Positions 1 to 10,730 of a DNA stretch of 64,000 bases are shown here, piece by piece. The DNA is taken from contig JAJGQC010000607.1 of NCBI GenBank assembly GCA_021014325.1, positions 1 through 64,000 on the forward strand, read 5' to 3'. The DNA comes from Plazaster borealis. Taxonomy: Eukaryota > Echinodermata > Asteroidea > Forcipulatida > Labidiasteridae. Below the pieces are notes generated by a model. It was not told where the DNA came from. It searched no databases and was given only the letters and a program-made list of their open reading frames with translations. Position 1 is the stretch's first letter. Every line of letters starts with the position of its first letter. Position numbers and translations under genes: made by a program.

Positions 1-339
1 TTGTGGTATGGCTTTTTGACGGGATTCACACAGTTTTTTTAGTTTTGGGGTTATAGTTGCAAGTAAATGTACTTTGTCAGAATAGTTCTTTAACTTAGTA
101 CACCTTGTTCAAGAAGCTTACACGCCCCTTCTTCATATTAAGATAAAATATTGTAACAATTAGTTGTGTTAGCGCTCTGATGTACCACAGGGGCTAATTC
201 CGACCGCATGTGCCAAGGTGGAACTTCACAACTTAATTGATTAATGGGTTAAACTCTTTGTATAACTTTCAGGTATGATTATTTTGAATAGTTGTTTCGT
301 TGCATTCCGCCTGTGTACCCACGTGGTTGGATTCAGGTG

Positions 340-670
340 GGTACACAGATAAATGTTTGGCCAGGTGCGCCAAATTCTGGTTTGGCATTTGCCAAATAAT
401 TAATATGGGCGTGGTGCCCATTAATGGTTGTGTCACGTGTACATTGGAAGAAGAAGCCATGTTGGCCAAATATGGGAAGAAGAAGCCATGTTGGCCAAAT
501 TTGTTGTGGTTTGGCAATTGTTTGCCAATTAATTACTTTGGGCGTGGTGCCCAGTAATGATTGAGGTCACGTGCACACTGGGTAGAAGCAGCCAGGTACT
601 GGCCAAATTTGTTGGGTGTGTTGTGGGAAGAAGAAGCCAAGTACTGGCCAAACAATGGTGGGGATCAGGT
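340..670. repeat. Degenerate 133-bp tandem repeat, about 2.5 copies
   Basis: The 14-base motif gggcgtggtgccca recurs at 407 and 540. It is followed each time by a CACGTG-containing stretch, gaagaagccatg-like blocks and tggccaaat. Copies have diverged and no coding signal is seen. The first 340 bases hold nothing I recognise. Confidence 0.6.
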
Positions 671-1059
671 ATCCCAAGTTCTTTTTAAGTGGGTGAAAGG
701 TTAGCCATAAGTTTTTCGGCAACCTTCACAATTTGTTTTGGCAATAAAAACAGTTTTCAGTCAAAATATAATTTGTCTGCTTGTGTTTATTCGAATCTGT
801 GTATAATTAATGTTTTGTCTTTGTGTTGCTTTATCCCTAAAGGTAGTTTGGTCGCTTCTCTGGGGACTTGTTGAAGCTCCGGGGGGTCTTCCGCTACCAG
901 CTGAAGTCAATGGGCAGGAGTGGAATGTCGAAGAGTTGGTTATGAGATATTTCGTACTTGGATATATACAGCAGTACAGATTAATCACTTTTTGTCCGTG
1001 TGCCACGGTGTATGGATAAGTATTCGCCATCTTAGAAGATCGATGTGGAGGATGGGCCT

Positions 1060-1750
1060 ACGAGTATATAGACAACAATCCGACTTTGATGACAATGTCA
1101 GTGCTATGAGAACAGAACTTGCCAACAGTGGGAGACTACTTGGGTATCGAATGATGTGGCGCAGGCTGAACTTGCAGTACAGTATCCGCATAACCCAAGA
1201 GATGACAACACAGTTGCTTGGAGTTCTAAATGCTGAGCGTGTTGCGCTTTGAACACACGGTTGTGTTAATCGACGAGTCTATCGATGCAGGGGGCCGAAT
1301 CATGTTTGGCATATTGATGGAATGGACAAACTAAAGCAGTTTGGATTAACTATACATGGAGCAATTGACGGCGAAAGGTACTCTGGTTGGAAGTTGGTCA
1401 CAGTAACACTAATCCTGCATTTATTGCGGGTTTCTACATGAAATTGGTGAAACGGTTACATGGTGTGCCAAGTATACTAAGAAGTGACGTGGCACTGAAA
1501 ATAGCGTTTGATAGTCACTGAAAATGAACTGAACATGGAACTGAACTGAACATGGCACAGGCACAGCACTGTAAATCGTATCCTCCCTTTTGGGGTTCAC
1601 CTGAATTTGTCAATTTTATCCGACAAATCGTTGATGGAGAAATGGAAAACTATAAAATGCCGAGTTGCTGGCTGATGAGCCATCAACTCAGCAACTTGAT
1701 CCGCATCACGCTGATCAAGTTCACCAACAGCCTGAAGAAAAAAAATTAAC
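1060..1750 (+). pseudogene. Decayed integrase-core (transposon-type) pseudogene
   Basis: Translation in shifting plus-strand frames gives a segment resembling the N-terminal part of a DDE integrase-core protein common in marine invertebrate and fish genomes: GRLLGYRMMWRRL near 1131-1169, WHIDGMDKLKQFG near 1300-1350, and LWLEVGHSNTNP near 1382-1417. Then the frame breaks again before VPSILRSDV. Stops and at least two frameshifts (around 1252 and 1375) interrupt it. The WHxDGxDKLKxFG segment is typical of this family as I know it. The catalytic glutamate region is not recognisable downstream. It is a dead copy and assignment is by motif memory only. Confidence 0.5.
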
Positions 1751-2240
1751 TGAAGTAAAAAGAACCGATAAACAAAACATATAAATTAGTTACAAGAAGT
1801 CTGACATGAATACGTGGAATTTCGTTTGATTGTGTTGCTGCTGCTGCTGCTGCTGTTGTTAAAAACCCTTAATCAATTTGTTAACGTTTTTTTAAAATTC
1901 TTGTCATCTGTTCAAACTACCTTCGTTGCTGCCGTTTTGCGGATAATAGTGGCACCGCATTTGCCGGTAGCCCCATTGACTGCCAAGTATCGTCTACTAG
2001 TCGTGACACCTTATAAATGCAACAACCATTTGTTGCCAGGAACAGTGGCGATTCCGACCGCATCACGATGGCTTCTAAAGGATCATAAAAAAAACATGCA
2101 AATCACCATTTAATGAACAGACGAATCTTTCTTCCTTTATTCATCGCTAATTGTTCGTATTCTGTATTGTTTTGTTTACTATGTTTGTTTCGAGTCCTCT
2201 TGTATTGTGGTTCTCTTTTGTCTTCTTTAGTTAATTGCGT
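1500..2240. other. Non-coding stretch with CTG microsatellite
   Basis: After the pseudogene this interval is anonymous. A (ctg)n run at about 1834-1858 creates an artificial poly-Leu open frame. No splice-bounded exon or domain was recognised. Confidence 0.5.
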
Positions 2241-2261
2241 GTGTGTGTGGGCATGTGTACG

Positions 2262-2415
2262 CATTCAAACCGAGGACTTTAACAAAAGGGATCCGGGGAA
2301 AATGTGTACCGAGGACGTCCTCGCTTTGATTTCGTGTACAAAACCAATGGGGACGTCGCTGAAAAAAACTATGTCCAAACAATGGGAGAACAAAGAGAAG
2401 TCCTCGGTTTACACC
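2262..2415 (-). repeat. Dispersed repeat, family with cgaggacgtcctcg palindrome (copy 1)
   Basis: This segment is the reverse complement of 49830-49976. Shared blocks include cattcaaaccgaggactttaac, a 14-base perfect palindrome cgaggacgtcctcg (2310-2323), and accaatggggacgtcgct. Flanking GT/CA-rich DNA occurs in both copies. It is an interspersed element of unknown class. Confidence 0.7.
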
Positions 2416-2582
2416 TTACACATACATGTGTGTGTTAGTGTGTGTGGTTTTGTTTCTTTTCTTTTGTTTCTTGCTTTTCTTTTTTATGGGGGGGGGGGTA
2501 TTTAGGACTTCATTGAGTCTTATAAAATTCATCATCAAAATCAGAATAACATAAAATTTTAAGAAGGACACATCTTACTCAC

Positions 2583-2700
2583 CTGGGCATCCACGGGAAG
2601 CTGGTCTTCCGTACTTGACATAGAAACTGGTTTGCCGTTCCAGATCCTCACTCAGGACAACCGTCGCTGGCCCGAGTTTACCCGTCTTGTGATTGGTAAC
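2583..2700 (-). CDS. Orphan internal exon, function unknown
   Basis: On the minus strand an open 118-base segment is bounded by a good acceptor (cttatacag then GTTACC) and a strong donor (CCCAG then GTGAGT). It starts in phase 0 and ends in phase 1. It encodes about 39 residues with a mixed, protein-like composition, beginning VTNHKTGKLGPATVV and ending GRPASRGC. No partner exon was identified with confidence on either side, so this may be an exon of a real gene or a relic. I do not recognise the family. Confidence 0.4.
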
Positions 2701-4080
2701 CTGTATAAGAATAATCGATGATAAATTTGTACGTATGTAAAGTGTGAAAAAAAGTCTCGAAAGATTACTGCGATAAGGCAAAAACAATTCAGTTTAAAAC
2801 GAGTATGACAATAAATCTAAAAGTTTTAAGCACAAAAGATACTCATACGTTATAGTTCAAAACTTAAAACTTATGTAGGGATCCCAATTGCGCCCTCATT
2901 GTTCAACTTGTAGGAAAGTTTACTTTTGGAGTTGTCACGTGACAATCTTTCTCTTTTTCTATAGCTTCGTTTCTTGAAAGAGCACATTTTATTTCAGTGG
3001 TATTTCTCTCTATTTTTGTAGGGAGCATGGCTCTGGCCATGCTCCAAAAAGCTATTTATATGGGAGTATAAGAGGTGTAGAGATATCTGTGAGTATTATT
3101 TTGTATGCTGTGATTTTTAGGGTTCTATTTTTATCAGAATCATTGTAAAACCATGTGTGTATTTGCCAGGCAGCACCGTCACACGTGCGTCCGTGTAGCC
3201 AGATCGTGTGTGCTGACCTTTTTGGTGACCTTCCTTTGACAGTGCATTGTGTAGTTGTGCATATTTTAAATTTTTGCATTGTACTGCATGTTTTGCAGGC
3301 ACGTAGGAACTGGGGGGGGGCCACTGGCCCCCGCTGAAAACACGCTGAAAATATGAGGGGGGCCGGGCCCCCCTAAAAACATTGGTCTCTATACACTAAC
3401 TTGAAACGTATAGACATCATCGAATGTCTCCGGTGCCACAAACCGTTTCCGACCAAGAAATTGGCCCAGCGTTGCATTCTGTATCACCCCAGCACGTGGG
3501 GCCTGGTGAAACATGATTTTCATTATTAGGTTTCTCAACCTAACAATCATGGCCAACGTCAGCTGGTCGGCAGTTTCTTTAATTTAAACAAAATGAAATT
3601 GTGATTATTCTGGTGGTAGTGTTCAGCCTGATCCAGTTGTTACAGGCAAGGTTTTAAAAATAAATACCCTCCCCTCCATACATGCTTGTTGACCCGTGCT
3701 TTTACGACTTCTCTTTGTTCCACTCCCCCTGCTTGGACAATTTAGCGAATTTCCTTATTGGTTATGCTCAAAAAAGCGACTTGGTCTGTTAATAGAATAC
3801 TCGGATTCATTTTGTCAAAGTCCTCGTTTTCAAATTGTAGACACAGTACACTCGCAAATCCCGACAGCCCACACAGAAATCAACAACCATCAAGCGCATT
3901 AAAAAAAACCATAAAAAGCAAACAAACAAACAAACAAACAAACAAACAAACAAACAAACAAACAAACACCCCCACTAACCCGCCAGGCAAAGTGGGACCA
4001 CCTTTTTGGAACCAATTACTCAACCTAAGTGGGATCCAAATGACAACATAAGTGTAATTTCGGACCAAGATTTGAGAATC
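2701..4080. other. Intergenic or intronic DNA, (AAAC)n microsatellite
   Basis: No gene recognised. A G-rich/C-rich short palindrome lies near 3356-3372 (ggggggccgggcccccc). A perfect (caaa)n microsatellite spans about 3918-3967. Open frames here are short and unsupported. Confidence 0.5.
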
Positions 4081-4084
4081 AGTT

Positions 4085-4118
4085 TTACCTACTATTACAG
4101 GACAAACAAACTGCATAC
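4085..4118 (+). repeat. Orphan copy of the 41-bp satellite monomer
   Basis: The sequence acctactattacaggacaaacaaactgcatac matches the satellite consensus block ctacaattacaggacaaacaaacagtatac with few changes, yet lies 1.2 kb before the array. A second partial copy (aggacaaacaaattgtatac) is at 4821-4840. Confidence 0.6.
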
Positions 4119-4659
4119 AGGGGTGCGTTCCACTCAGGCTAACAATGCAAACGTTTGCCAACTACGCGTACGTTTTCAAAGTGGAATGCGCTAAGAGCAA
4201 AAGGTTTTTGCGCACGTTTGCAAAATTCGGCAAACGCCCTGCGGAGGTGTTAGCTATGTTCGCCAACTACAAAATAATGGTGGAAAATAGTGCAAAAGCA
4301 GTAACAAAGCCATGAACATTAGACTAATGTGAACTCAATCTCAAACAATCAGATTGGTTCTGTAGCAAAGTGTTATAATTAATCACGTCAAATTGTATGT
4401 TCACAAATGTAGTGAATGTAAGTTGTAAGGAAAATGTTTTATTTTATTTTTAAAAGCAGACGACAGAATATTGCCTAACACACAGATTGATAACGCAGCA
4501 TGTTTGGTCCGACGGATTGAAGCGAACGTGCGTACATGTTTTGAGCACAACGCGTTCAGGTTCAAATTGTTAGTGTGACGCACATTTAAAAAAAGGTCGC
4601 TGGCGCTCGCGAACCGGAAGGAGTGCGTTCGGTTCTTGCGAACGTTTGCGCTTACCTAC

Positions 4660-4816
4660 ATGGATTGCAATATGCGTCATCGACCGCCATCTTTGATGAA
4701 TTGTGCACGCGTGAAGAGCTATCATTGGCTGAGAGTCGTGCGTAGCGCGTTCGCGCGTGCACTTTTCCACTGTTTTACATCAAAGAAGGCGGTCAATGAC
4801 GCGTATTGCAATCCAT
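4660..4816. repeat. Hairpin (39-bp arms) inside a dispersed element
   Basis: The left arm 4660-4698 (atggattgcaatatgcgtca...) pairs with the right arm 4778-4816 with about four mismatches. The loop is GC-rich and contains cgcgttcgcgcgtgc. The hairpin sits just before the second stray satellite monomer. Confidence 0.65.
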
Positions 4817-4840
4817 CTCTAGGACAAACAAATTGTATAC

Positions 4841-5095
4841 GCATCTCCTGGATCTCCTCCCTGGATACCGCATCAAACCTCGCCAAATTTACACGGAAGA
4901 AAGGAGTTGACTTCGTCTTGACACTCATCTATTTTTGAACAAAGTCCGGTCAGAATTGACAGATTTATGAGCCAAAAAACACCAAAATGTATGGGTTTTT
5001 GCGCGCCGTTTTCACTGTTGGTATGGGCCGCGCGCGCGTACAGTGCAAACAAAGAACAATGCCAACGACGCACGCGCCAAGAACAATGCCATCGT
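4841..5095 (+). repeat. Dispersed GCGC-rich repeat (copy 1)
   Basis: This is the reverse complement of 52870-53085: ctcctccctggataccgcat, gacactcatctatttttgaaca and gggccgcgcgcgcgtacagtgc are shared. Part of it also recurs at 51990-52070. It is followed at 5160-5330 by a degenerate acggg/aataataaa-rich tract, resembling (inverted) 50950-51090. Confidence 0.7.
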
Positions 5096-5339
5096 AAAGT
5101 TTACGGTAACACGTTTAGGTAGATTTCTTTTGGTTTTCTTGGTACTCTTGCCTTGAGACAAATATTATCTTGACACAAGTATAAAAAAACAAAAACGGGA
5201 TAGGAAAAGAATGTAATAATAGGGAACGGGAAAAAAATAAAGGGACTAATAAATAAACAAAACGGGGAATAATAAACGGGACAGGAACAATTTACGGGAA
5301 ATAAAGAATGGGACTGACAAATAATACGATAACTACGGG

Positions 5340-6298
5340 GCAAACAAACGGTGTGTATGTCTACTACCTACAATTACAGAGCAAACGAACAGTATGTGTG
5401 TCCACTACCTACAATTACGGGACAAACAAAGTGTGTATGTCCACTACCTACAATGACGGGGCAAACAAACAGTATGTATGTCCACTACCTACAATTACAG
5501 GGCAAACAAACAGTATGTATATGTGCACTACCTACAATTACAGGGCAAACAAACAGTGTGTATGTCCACTACCTACAATTACAGGGCAAACGAACAGTGT
5601 GTATGTCCACTACCTATTACAGGACAAACAAACAGTGTGTAACTACTTTACCTACCTTACAGGACAAACAAACAGTGTGTATGTTTCACTACCGACGTTT
5701 ACAGGACAAACATACAGTTTGGATGTTTCACTACAGACGATTACGGTAGTCTGTGTGCCCACTACCTGCAATTACAGGGCAAACAAACAGTGTGTAACTA
5801 CTGTACCTACAATTACGGGACAAACAAAGTGTGTATGTCCACTACCTACAATGACGGGGCAAACAAACAGTATGTATGTCCACTACCTACAATTACAGGG
5901 CAAACAAACAGTATGTATATGTGCACTACCTACAATTACAGGGCAAACAAACAGTGTGTATGTCCACTACCTACAATTACAGGGCAAACGAACAGTGTGT
6001 ATGTCCACTACCTATTACAGGACAAACAAACAGTGTGTAACTACTTTACCTACCTTACAGGACAAACAAACAGTGTGTATGTTTCACTACCGACGTTTAC
6101 AGGACAAACATACAGTTTGGATGTTTCACTACAGACGATTACGGTAGTCTGTGTGCCCACTACCTGCAATTACAGGGCAAACAAACAGTGTGTAACTACT
6201 GTACCTACAATTACGGGACAAACAATTAGTGTGTATATCCACTACCTACAATTACGGGTCAAACAAACAGTGTGTATGTTTCACTACCGACAATTACG
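5340..6298 (+). repeat. Satellite sub-block with about 0.4-kb internal duplication
   Basis: The stretch beginning tacaatgacggggcaaacaaacagtatgtatgtcc at about 5450 recurs at about 5845 and runs in parallel to the same gtctgtgtgcccactacctgcaatt variant (5750 and 6147). This marks a recent duplication of about ten monomers. Confidence 0.75.
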
Positions 6299-7059
6299 GG
6301 GTTGTTATAAAACCCCCTCGACCCCCTCGATCCCCTCGACCCCTCGACGTCCGCCCCATATTCGAAACGTGTCCCAAATCCGAATTCATAAAACATCACT
6401 TTACGGCCGAGTAAGAATTAAGTCCCCGATTTAGAATTAACAGCGTGCGATCCAGAGCTAGCAGGCGACGCGACTTCCGACGACCACTTTTTGCCTTTGT
6501 ATTAATTAATTTACTTAATATGAAGTACTTTCACCAAAAAAGCCAAGGCAAAATCAAAAGCGCCACAAAACCACAAAAGCGCCACGGCAAAACCAAAAGC
6601 GAAACGGCAAACTCAAAAGCGCCACGGCAAAACCAAAAGCGCCACGGCAAAACCAAAAGCGAAACGGCAAAACCAAAAGCGCGACGGCAAAACCAAAGGC
6701 ATGCGGGTAATGTAGAGCTATACGTTCTACTATAGTCTGGCTCCTACGTTTTTTTAATGCTTTAATTATAGGATGCGGCAGCAAACAGACGCTACATTTT
6801 TTTCTGATAGCATGGAAAGGGGAAACATCGCTGCATCATGTATATGGTTACCGTATGGATTGGTAGGATCATCACGTAATGAGTTGGCCGTAATCGTACT
6901 CAGGCGGTAAACACAAGTTCCCAGTTGGGATAATAATCATTATTCAGGCTATGGTCGGCCAAGAGATATGCGTGGCAATGTAAAATGAACTGCGAGCATA
7001 AGTCGATGGGGTCGTGGGTCGTGGGGGTCGAGGGGGTCGAGGGGGTTTTAGAACAACCC
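6299..7059. mobile_element. Non-autonomous DNA transposon, MULE-like, 9-bp TSD
   Basis: Inside the satellite, a 761-base insert starts gggttgttataaaaccccctcgacccc and ends with its inverted counterpart (gggttttagaacaaccc). The terminal repeats are about 47 bases and rich in ccctcga. The satellite flanks share acaattacg at 6290-6298 and 7060-7068, an overlap of nine bases in monomer phase, so a true target duplication. Inside, 6545-6705 carries about eight copies of a 20-base repeat (ggcaaaaccaaaagcgccac). No transposase is seen. A 9-bp duplication is typical of Mutator-like elements; the superfamily is inferred. Confidence 0.75.
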
Positions 7060-7120
7060 ACAATTACGAGACAAACAAACAGTGTGTATGTTTCACTACC
7101 GACAATTATCTACTATCTGC

Positions 7121-7285
7121 AATAGACCGATCCATTAACCCCGCCTCCTTACGAGTTGACCAATCACAGCCGCGAAACCCGATCATCATTAGTGCAAAGA
7201 TCACCAAACGGCTCAAATGGTGATCAGATTTCGCGGTTGTGATTGGTCAATAAAAAATGGGCGTGGCTTAATGGATCGGTGTATT
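7121..7285. mobile_element. Hairpin MITE, copy 1
   Basis: A 165-base insert starts aatagaccgatccattaac and ends in its inverted form (ttaatggatcggtgtatt). Sub-terminal arms gaccaatcacagccgcgaaa and tttcgcggttgtgattggtc also pair, so nearly the whole element folds. The target duplication is 2-3 bases at most and ambiguous. There is no coding capacity. Confidence 0.75.
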
Positions 7286-7325
7286 ATGGGACAAACAAAC
7301 AAACAGTATTAAACATGCCCACTAC

Positions 7326-8765
7326 TAGCCTTGATTCAAGGCTGTTGGCGTAGTGTACCCCGGCCCGGTGCGGCACGATTCGGCAACAACTGCAGCGCAT
7401 AGACAGTGTACATGTACATTGTACATGTACAGTACATGTACATACATTGTACAGCGAGAACAGTAGCGAAGTCGTGAGTACGGTCGTTCTTTCAACCTCA
7501 AACGCGTGACTCAAACAACAGCCTTGACCGGTTTGTAACTGAAAGCTTATGTGTTTCTTTATATTTTCTTGGAAATCCAAGAAAAGCGCTTATGCAGGAT
7601 GTGGGCGTTTCATTCTAAACATTGGCCAATCACAGGCGCGATTGAGAATGACGTATTTGACCTGAGCGACAAGGCTGCATAATTACTGCTGCTATAGATA
7701 GCACTCAATCCATGACGACTGTGTTATGTACATACGCTGTACACGCGGATCGGCCGGTCGCAGCCGGCTGGGCGCCTTGATCAAGGATATGGACAACCCT
7801 GATCATTCGCCATTCTTTTGGTTATTAATTCTGGAGTTGATGTAGTTTCTGCATTTGTGTTTTCCTTACATGTCCTCTCGAAGTCCGACTTAACTCTGTG
7901 CAGCCACACCGTCTTCATACTTTTGAATTGTTCTCGGGCAGGGTCTTAATAATTTACTGCTAAGCAAAAATTGAAAGGATACAGTCACACATGATACATG
8001 TGAATTAGAGTTTTAGCTACCTTATTCTAGTAAGTGTACTTGGGAAATGTGCTTTAAATAAATAGGCAGCTCTGAAATTGGGCACCTCTTGGGGCGGCCC
8101 ACAAGATATAAAAAGTGCAATAAGCTATTGCCTCCATGATGAAACAATCAACAATATTGTAGTTATTTGAGGTCTTTGTTTTGTATATTCTACCTCCAAT
8201 GAATGCACCAACAATGATTAATCACTGTTTTAATGGTGCAAGATGGAGACAGGAGATGGTCAATCGGGCTTATAGGCCATTATAAAAAATAAAAAAACAT
8301 CAGAAAAGCGTCTTCCTGATGGGAAATGGTGTATACATGTTATGTACTAAATCGATCCACTCAACCTCATATTCCTGCCCTCATTGTCTCGCTCAGCTGA
8401 CAATTTGTGGAAAACTTACGCAACATTTTCAGATAGATATTATTATAACAAAATATTCCCAAATTCAAACCGGCGCGCCAGTGCATGCATGTAGCCACAT
8501 CTGGATACTTGCCCGCATTATAGTAATGAGTCATTGGCTTCAATACAAAACCATCAAGGCGTTGATTCGGTGAGTAAACGGGACGTAGGCTATAGCTCAC
8601 AATAATATGAGCACGCGCACACTGATACTGCACACAGACACGTCCATGCACGTAGCTGGTTGCTCGGGCGGGTAGCTCGGGCGGGTAGCGCGGCGCAAAT
8701 AAAATAAAAATTAAAAAATCACAATAAAAATTATAAAAAACCCTCCAACGCCTTGTTCAAGGCTA
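7326..8765. mobile_element. Non-autonomous DNA transposon with TAGCC ends, 9-bp TSD
   Basis: A 1440-base insert is bounded by tagccttgattcaaggc and the inverted gccttgttcaaggcta. The flanking satellite shares gcccactac at 7317-7325 and 8766-8774 (9 bases). The interior has a palindromic tgtacatgtac microsatellite (about 7405-7453) and AT-rich DNA near the right end. No transposase domain is recognisable. The TAGCC ends and 9-bp duplication match the fold-back element at 48020-48708, suggesting one superfamily. Confidence 0.7.
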
Positions 8766-9585
8766 GCCCACTACAGACAATTACAGGGCAAACAAAAAAC
8801 CACGTGTAAATACTGTACCCACAATTAAGGGACAAACAAACAGTGTGTATGTTTCACTACCGACAATTAAGGGACGTACAAACAGTGTGTATGTTTCACT
8901 ACCGACAATTACGGGACAAACAAACAGTGTGTATGTCCACTACCTACAATTACAGGGCAAACAAACAGTGTGTAACTACTGTACCTACAATTACGGGAAA
9001 AACAAACTGTGTGTATGTTTCACTACCGACAATTAAGGGACGAACAAACAGTGTGTATGTTTCACTACCGACAATAATTATGGGACAAACAAACAGTCTG
9101 TATGCCCACTACATACAATTACGGGACAAACAAACAGTGTGTATGTCCACCACTTACAATTACTGGACAAACAAACGGGATGAATGTCCATTACCTACAA
9201 TTACGGGACAAATAAACAGTGTGTATGTCCACTACCTACAATTACAGAGCAAACAAAAAGTGTGTATGTCCACTGCCTATACTTACAGGACAAATAAACA
9301 GTGTGTATGTCCACTACCTACAATTACAGAGCAAACAAAAAGTGTGTATGTCCACTGCCTAGTTACAGGACAAATAAACAGTGTGTATTCCCACTTCTAC
9401 GATTACAGGGAAAACAAAAGTGTGTATGTCAACTTCCTACAATTACGGTACAAACAAACAATATGTATGTCCACTACCTACAATTACGGGGCAAACAAAC
9501 AGTATACATGTCCACTACCTACAATTACGGGACAAACAAACAGTATGTATGTTTCACTACCGACAATTACGGGACCAACTAACAG
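8766..9585 (+). repeat. Satellite sub-block
   Basis: Pure 41-bp satellite. Its opening run (cccacaattaagggacaaac, then two gggacgtac/gggacgaac variants) is repeated nearly verbatim at 12665-13130, so the two blocks are a segmental duplication. Confidence 0.8.
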
Positions 9586-10730
9586 TTCTACAATAGAACT
9601 CAGCATGTATGTATTGGCACCGCAATATCAGACCCTGTTGTTTTGAACTACTTTGTGCCACAGGGGTCGGTACTGGGCCCGCAGTGGTTTACGCTGTACA
9701 CTTTACCGATTCGTGACATCATCCTGAAATTTAATCTGAATTACCATGTGTACGCAGACGACACTCAGCTATACATCACGTTTAAATCTTCTCAAGAAAA
9801 CGCCAATGCATCTATTGCAAGACTTGAGAAATGCATCCAAGAGATTCGACGTTGGACACAACAAAACTTCCTGAAGTTAAATGATGATAAGACAGAGTTC
9901 CTTCTATTTGGGTCACGTCAACAGTTAACAAAGGTTTCAGTGCCATACATTTCCATCGGTGATGCTCGGATAGCTCCCTCGCTGCAAGCTCGGAACTTAG
10001 GGGTTATTTTTGATTCATCGATGACACTTCAACCACACATCAACAACATCGTTCGTCTGTCATCATATCACATCAGGAATATTGGTAAGATTCGCAAGTA
10101 CTTGGACAAAAGTGCCACTGAAAAGGTCATTCATGCATTTGTTACTTCTCGTCTTGACAACGGCAATGCTCTTCTCTACAGTCTTCCTAACAACCAGATT
10201 TCCCGTCTTCAACGCCTCCAAAATACCGCTGCCCGCATTGTGACACTGTCTAGAAAATCCTGTTCTATCACCCCTATTCTGAAACAACTACATTGGCTCC
10301 CTATCTCTCAACGAATCATCTTCAAGCTGATGCTCATTGTCCACAAAGCACTTAATGGCAAGGCTCCCCACTATATTTCTGAACTACTTCAAGTTTACAC
10401 TCCATCAAGGAATCTTCGATCAAGTTCCATGCTTCTCCTCATTGAACCCAAGTCTCGACACTCATGGGGTGACAGGTCGTTTTCTTCAGCTGCGCCACGC
10501 ATCTGGAACTCTCTACCGCTTAATCTTAGATCTTGTCTTTGTACCACAAAATTCAAATCTCTTCTCAAAACTTATCTTATGTCACAGGTTTTCAAGGACT
10601 AATTTTGTTGTGTCTGTTTTGTCTTTGTTTTGTTTTGTTTTGTTTTTGGTTTTGGTTTTACTGCGCCTTGAACACCCAGCAGGGTGGATATGTGCGCATT
10701 ACAAGTCTTATTATTATTATTATTATTATT
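9586..10730 (+). mobile_element. 5'-truncated LINE, CR1/L2-like
   Basis: The insert splits the satellite between aactaacag and tgtgtaagtcc. It encodes the C-terminal half of a reverse transcriptase and ends in a short 3' UTR and a (tta)n tail (about 10708-10730), as expected for CR1/L2/Rex-type LINEs. Everything upstream of the RT palm is missing, consistent with 5' truncation during target-primed reverse transcription. Confidence 0.85.
9613..10602 (+). pseudogene. LINE reverse transcriptase, C-terminal fragment
   Basis: An uninterrupted frame of about 320 codons begins in the RT domain: VPQGSVLGP (palm motif 4 region), YADDTQLY (the catalytic YxDD box) about 35 residues later, then the LINE thumb with LGVIFDSS, ARIV and LHWLPISQR, ending just before the 3' UTR. 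The endonuclease and RT fingers are absent and no start codon is meaningful, so it cannot be an autonomous gene. The frame is intact, which implies a fairly recent insertion. Confidence 0.85.

Noticed and set aside
1814..2113. 99-codon frame with a poly-Leu start
   Set aside because: The Leu run is a (ctg)n microsatellite; the rest has no recognised similarity or splice context.
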